Program-made: the position numbers and the translations under genes
Assembly (NCBI GenBank): GCA_011369465.1
Contig: DRQG01000065.1
Location: 1-56,173 of the forward strand
DNA: 56,173 nucleotides
Direction: 5' to 3'
From: Caldithrix abyssi
GTDB lineage: Bacteria > Calditrichota > Calditrichia > Calditrichales > Calditrichaceae
Part shown: positions 52,657-56,173 of the stretch, piece after piece
How the letters are laid out: every line of letters starts with the position of its first letter
Numbering within the stretch: position 1 is the stretch's first letter
The notes under the pieces: model-generated
Told to the model about the DNA's origin: nothing
The model's database searches: none
Seen by the model: the letters and a program-made list of their open reading frames with translations, nothing else

Positions 52657-53607
52657 ATGAATAAGAAAAATTTGTCCGGAATTTTGTCTGAATTTACCAT
52701 AGCCTGTTTGATTCTTATCGGTTTGTATATCTCCGCAGCCAATGCAGCGGACTCTTCCATGCAGGATACCGGCAAAAAGGAAAGCAGCGCCTCATTTTTC
52801 GCTTATAATGAGGAACGGTTTGCTATGCTGCAGAAAGCGGCGGAAGATGTAAAGGTAGAAGTAAAAGAAGATGTCGAGAAGAAATCCGGACTGAAGGCCG
52901 CCTTTTTCTCGGCAATCATACCCGGCGCCGGACAGGTGTACACAAAAAATTACTGGCGGGCCGCTCTGTATGCCGGGCTGGAAATTGTCCTCTGGTCGGC
53001 CAATATTATTTATAATAACAAAGGCGATGATGTGGATACGCGGATGCGCGCCTATGGCGACGAGCATTGGAGCGAACATAAATACTGGTCTTTTTTGTAT
53101 TACAAAGCCAACCAGATCGGAGTGGAAGGGCTTCCCAACTATCAGTACGACGAAAATGACCCCAATAAACTGCTGCTGGAATTTAACACGGACGTCGCCA
53201 ATAATCTTCGCTATCTGGAAGGACGGTTGGGTTACACGCATATTCTGCCCTCCACCAAAACACAACAGTATTACGAGATGATCTACAAATATCTGCATCA
53301 ATTTGGCGTGGGTTGGGATGACGTACTGGCCACATTTGGCGACGCCTTTTATTACGATTCGGGCGACTACACAAAACTGACGCCCAACATAGCTTTTTAC
53401 CGCGATTTGCGTAACGAAAGCAACGGTTATTACGATCTGGCTAACACGATGCTTAGCGTAATACTGGTAAACCATGTGGTCAGCGCCATCGACGCCGCCT
53501 TTTCCGCCAAAAAATACAATGAAGGCTTGCAGTACAGTTTTCGCGCTTCTTCTCGGCGCGTTGCCGGCCGGAGTCTCAATATGTACGGTGTGGTGTTGAC
53601 CTGGTAA
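52657..53607 (+). CDS. DUF5683 family protein, first paralogue
   Basis: This ~316-residue protein has a signal peptide/anchor (~10-30). The DUF5683 core starts with KKSGLKAAFFSAIIPGAGQVYTKNYWRAA-type sequence (two hydrophobic helices joined by the PGAGQ turn). A second membrane-like helix is near LANTMLSVILVNHVVSAIDA. It ends in strand-like, barrel-like residues (LNMYGVVLTW). The function is unknown; homologues are widespread in Bacteroidota and Calditrichota. The start is ATG 52657 because AAGGG is upstream; ATG 52630 lacks a site. Located after the fusion gene, it is in the outer-membrane locus. Confidence 0.78.
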   Translation: MNKKNLSGILSEFTIACLILIGLYISAANAADSSMQDTGKKESSASFFAYNEERFAMLQKAAEDVKVEVKEDVEKKSGLKAAFFSAIIPGAGQVYTKNYWRAALYAGLEIVLWSANIIYNNKGDDVDTRMRAYGDEHWSEHKYWSFLYYKANQIGVEGLPNYQYDENDPNKLLLEFNTDVANNLRYLEGRLGYTHILPSTKTQQYYEMIYKYLHQFGVGWDDVLATFGDAFYYDSGDYTKLTPNIAFYRDLRNESNGYYDLANTMLSVILVNHVVSAIDAAFSAKKYNEGLQYSFRASSRRVAGRSLNMYGVVLTW

Positions 53608-53623
53608 AACGATCAGAACGGGT

Positions 53624-54469
53624 ATGTATATAATGAAATGTTTTTTTGTGAATAGTATTGTTTTTATTTTGATAGGAGCCGGCGCGCTTTTTGGGCAAGA
53701 TCCCACTCAATCCCGACCGGTCGGGTTGGAAACCGGCGGTGATCGCGTAAATTCAGGGATATATGCAGCTACGCAAATCCCCTTTGCCGGTACATCAAAC
53801 CTGATGCGGGCTAGCGAATCTCCGGCTTACATATTTCCGGACGATGCATCGCAGGCGCCGGATTTGGCTTCTAACAGTCAGGAAAAATCGCCGGGGAAAG
53901 CCTTTTTGTTTAGTTTGCTCTTACCGGGAGCGGGTCAATATTATACAAAGAACAACAATAGCGCGGTACTCTTTCTGGGCGCCGAAGCGCTGTTGTGGCT
54001 TGGTCTGGTCGGTAACAATCTTTATGCCGAGCATCTGGTAGATGAATATAAAACGTACGCTGTTCAGCATGCCGGTGTACTCGATTCCGGAAAAGACAAG
54101 GATTATTGGGGCGTTATCGGTAAATATGATGACATCTATCGGTACAACGATCAGCGCCGCCGCGAGCGCCGCTTCGATGAGGTTTATGAGGAAAACGCCT
54201 TCTACTTTTGGAGTTGGGATTCCAAAACCAACCGCTACAATTACGACCGCGCCCGCTTGAAGGCCAACGAAATTGCCGACCGCGATGTTTATTTTTGGGG
54301 CGCCATTGCTTTAAACCATCTGGCCAGCGCTATTCATGCCCTGGCTATGGCTAAAAAATATAATAAAAACCTGCAAGAAGAAGGGATGTCCTGGGAATTT
54401 CGATTGGACTCGCGTCCTCCGCTTGATGGTAAAGGATATATGGGTCTGGTATTTCAGGCCCGGTTTTAG
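53624..54469 (+). CDS. DUF5683 family protein, second paralogue
   Basis: This 281-residue protein is a diverged duplicate of the previous gene. It has a signal peptide (~1-25), the same KAFLFSLLLPGAGQYYTK turn at ~90, and the matching ALNHLASAIHALAMAKKYNK helix near residue 235. It starts 16 nt after its paralogue, at ATG 53624; ATG 53633 is an equally likely start because neither has a clear ribosome site. The function is unknown. Confidence 0.75.
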   Translation: MYIMKCFFVNSIVFILIGAGALFGQDPTQSRPVGLETGGDRVNSGIYAATQIPFAGTSNLMRASESPAYIFPDDASQAPDLASNSQEKSPGKAFLFSLLLPGAGQYYTKNNNSAVLFLGAEALLWLGLVGNNLYAEHLVDEYKTYAVQHAGVLDSGKDKDYWGVIGKYDDIYRYNDQRRRERRFDEVYEENAFYFWSWDSKTNRYNYDRARLKANEIADRDVYFWGAIALNHLASAIHALAMAKKYNKNLQEEGMSWEFRLDSRPPLDGKGYMGLVFQARF

Positions 54470-54497
54470 ATAAGTCTTGATCTGCTCGGAGAGAAAA

Positions 54498-55367
54498 GTG
54501 CGCGTTTTGATTTCGGGTATAAGCGGCTATATCGGTCAATATCTTGTTCGCCATCGTCCCGCTTCCGTAACGCTTAGCGGCACTTACCATAAACAAAAGC
54601 CTGCCTTTTCCGCGGATATTGCCTTGCTGCCCCTTGAATTACAAAAACCGTTACAGAAACAACTGGAAATGGTACAGGCCGACGTCTGCATCCATACGGC
54701 GGCAATGGCCGGTCTGGCCGACTGCCAGCGCAACGAGCGCGAAGCCATGCGCATCAACGCCGAAGCAACAGCGGAACTGGCCGATTGGTGCAGGCAGCAA
54801 GGAATACGACTGATTTATCTTTCCACGGATATCGTCTTTGACGGACAGAACGCGCCATACAACGAAGACAGCAAACCCGAACCGGTGAATGTGTACGGAA
54901 AAAGCAAACTGGCCGGTGAGCAAGCCGTGCAGGAAATTTTGAAGGACTTTGCCGTTTGCCGCATCGCTCTGTCTCTGGGGCGCGGATTGGGCGGGCGTAG
55001 AAATTTTATCGACTGGCTGCTGGAACAGCTGCGGCAGGGCAGGGAAGTTGGGCTGTTTAATGATGAAATCCGTACGCCTTCGCCTGTAACACCGCTGGCC
55101 GAACGCATCTGGCAAATCGCTTTAAGCGAAGGGTGTGGTATCTATCATTGTTTTGGCCGGACGAAAACCGACCGCTACGCTCTGGGCCGGGCTGTTTGCC
55201 GTTATTTGCAAAAAGACGAAGACCTGCTCAAATCGGTTTCCCTGAACGATGCGGCGGCGTATCCCCGTCCGGCGGATGTTTCGTTAACCACGGTGCGCCG
55301 GGACAATCAGCCGCTGCCTGCGGTATTTGATTGTTTGGATGAGATTTTAACGGAAAAGGACGTATGA
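54498..55367 (+). CDS. RfbD-like SDR family NDP-sugar reductase
   Basis: This ~289-residue protein has the Rossmann motif GISGYIGQ, the LSTDIVFDGQNAPYNED segment and the catalytic Y-x3-K in VYGKSKLAGE. It is a paralogue of the gene at 41494, but with a different C-terminal half, so the substrate may differ (dTDP-4-keto-rhamnose or a related sugar). GTG 54498 is chosen, preceded by GGAGAG (54488-54493); the TTG at 54477 lies before that site. It starts 28 nt after the DUF5683 gene. Confidence 0.8.
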   Translation: MRVLISGISGYIGQYLVRHRPASVTLSGTYHKQKPAFSADIALLPLELQKPLQKQLEMVQADVCIHTAAMAGLADCQRNEREAMRINAEATAELADWCRQQGIRLIYLSTDIVFDGQNAPYNEDSKPEPVNVYGKSKLAGEQAVQEILKDFAVCRIALSLGRGLGGRRNFIDWLLEQLRQGREVGLFNDEIRTPSPVTPLAERIWQIALSEGCGIYHCFGRTKTDRYALGRAVCRYLQKDEDLLKSVSLNDAAAYPRPADVSLTTVRRDNQPLPAVFDCLDEILTEKDV

Positions 55368-55398
55368 CAGGCGGGCCTGTTCAGCCGGATATTTTGCT

Positions 55399-55426
55399 TG
55401 ACAAATGCATCTAAAAGATTATTATA
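55399..55426 (+). promoter_or_regulatory. promoter upstream of the rsmB-like gene
   Basis: A perfect TTGACA (55399-55404) and TATTAT (55421-55426) are spaced 16 nt apart in A/T-rich DNA, ~75 nt before ATG 55503. TATTAT matches the -10 consensus at five of six positions. Confidence 0.6.
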
Positions 55427-55502
55427 TTTGTACAATTATACGATAAGAAAATACTCAAGCGCATTATCGTTAATACATCCGTGATTATAGCGGTTCTTAT
55501 GT

Positions 55503-56173
55503 ATGAAAAACACGACAATTACCACTACCCGAAAAATCGCATATACCGTTATTTTAAAGTTCGAACAGAATTTATCCCGGCTGGATGACCTGTTGGAAGG
55601 GGAACTTGCCCGGAACAATTTGTCCCCCCGCGACCGCCGTTTCCTTAAAAATTTAACCTCGGGGGTGGTGCGGCATTGGCGTTTGTTGGATTGGACGGCA
55701 GAGCAGCTCTATCACGGGCGCTATAATAAGTTGCTGCTCAAAAACAAAGTAATCCTGCAATTAGCTCTCTACGAAATCAAATTTCTCGATCATATCCCGG
55801 CCCGGGCTACGCTGGATCAATACACGGCTCTGGCCAAAAAGAAAACCGGCCTGCGTTCCGCGCAGATGGTCAACGGTTTGTTGCATGCCTATCTGCGCCG
55901 GGTCGAAGAAGTATTGCCGGAAAAAATAATAAAAAACCCGGCGGAACGGCTGGGCGTACAGTATTCCTTCCCCGACTGGCTGATCAAGCGGTGGCTGCAT
56001 TTGTGGGGAGAGCAGGAAACCGAAGCGCTGTGCCGTTCGCTTAACCGGCCGCCTCTGTTTGAGCTGCGCGTCAATACCTCTAAAATATCCGTAAAAAAAT
56101 TTACGGCTTTGCTGGATAAACATAACATAGTCTGGCAGGCTTCCGATTTTTTCCCGGAACTGCTGCAGGTGGA
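55503..56173 (+). CDS. rsmB: 16S rRNA (cytosine-967-C5)-methyltransferase RsmB-like, truncated by window end
   Basis: The frame is open from ATG 55503 to the edge (223 codons). The N-terminal NusB-like RNA-binding domain is seen (RKIAYTVILKFEQN, SPRDRRFLKNLTSGVVRHW, then QLALYEIKFLDHIPARATLD). Next comes SFPDWLIKRW, which leads into the methyltransferase domain. RsmB/Sun transfers a methyl group from S-adenosylmethionine to cytosine 967 of 16S rRNA. The catalytic domain lies beyond the window, so the identification rests on the N-terminal half. No clear ribosome site; a strong promoter lies upstream. Confidence 0.85.
   Translation, partial: MKNTTITTTRKIAYTVILKFEQNLSRLDDLLEGELARNNLSPRDRRFLKNLTSGVVRHWRLLDWTAEQLYHGRYNKLLLKNKVILQLALYEIKFLDHIPARATLDQYTALAKKKTGLRSAQMVNGLLHAYLRRVEEVLPEKIIKNPAERLGVQYSFPDWLIKRWLHLWGEQETEALCRSLNRPPLFELRVNTSKISVKKFTALLDKHNIVWQASDFFPELLQV

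Overview
The window is chromosomal DNA from a Gram-negative bacterium of the Fibrobacterota-Chlorobiota-Bacteroidota assemblage, most like Calditrichota/KSB1-type lineages. This is inferred from gene content only; no rRNA or tRNA gene is present. The main evidence is a series of secreted proteins ending in a 'YPNPFNP' C-terminal sorting domain of the type IX secretion (Por) type, a PorV/PorQ-like outer-membrane protein, DUF4837, DUF5683 and DUF2723 families, and an ExbB-ExbD-ExbD-TonB operon. Coding density is high, with many 1-8 bp overlaps.

Layout. 1-10 kb: secreted GH18-like protein, an AT-rich secreted protein of unknown function, and a run of three secreted VWA proteins (two with VIT domains), all with sorting domains, closed by an intrinsic terminator. 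10-13.5 kb: patatin-like phospholipase, GT4 glycosyltransferase and GH130 mannoside phosphorylase-like protein. 13.5-16 kb, minus strand: arsenic/metal operon (arsR, ArsP-type permease, arsC, thioredoxin-like protein) with a palindromic operator on its promoter. A short MITE-like element follows, then recQ-mutY and a phosphofructokinase on the minus strand, separated by a block of dispersed repeats.

21-32 kb, plus strand: M1-like peptidase, membrane protein, large candidate GT-A protein, UMF1-type MFS transporter with no ATG/GTG/TTG start at its conserved N-terminus, an MA-type peptidase interrupted in frame by dispersed repeats, pyruvoyl-dependent arginine decarboxylase coupled to agmatinase (arginine to putrescine), and an S41 protease. 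32-34 kb: the exbB-exbD-exbD-tonB energy-transduction operon with its own promoter and terminator. 34-44.7 kb: a long run of closely spaced genes: GT2, DUF2723 (GT-C/O-mannosyltransferase-like), flippase-like protein, DUF4837 lipoprotein, PfkB kinase, RfbD-like reductase, polyprenol-phosphate mannose synthase-like GT2, accA, thioesterase and a 54-residue Trm112-like protein. Several could together make and transfer lipid-linked sugars to exported proteins.

44.8-54.5 kb: an outer-membrane/secretion locus. A structured leader RNA that could form a pseudoknot or terminator precedes a PorV-like protein. It is followed by an M6-protease-like protein lacking the zinc motif, a 1061-residue peptidase/beta-propeller/beta-barrel fusion, and two DUF5683 paralogues. 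The window ends with a second RfbD-like reductase and the 5' part of an rsmB-like rRNA methyltransferase gene.

The observations most worth following are the leader RNA at 44845-44947, the peptidase-propeller-barrel fusion, the in-frame repeat insertion at 28332-28512, the apparent AUC start at 26380, and the MITE-like element at 16063-16237.
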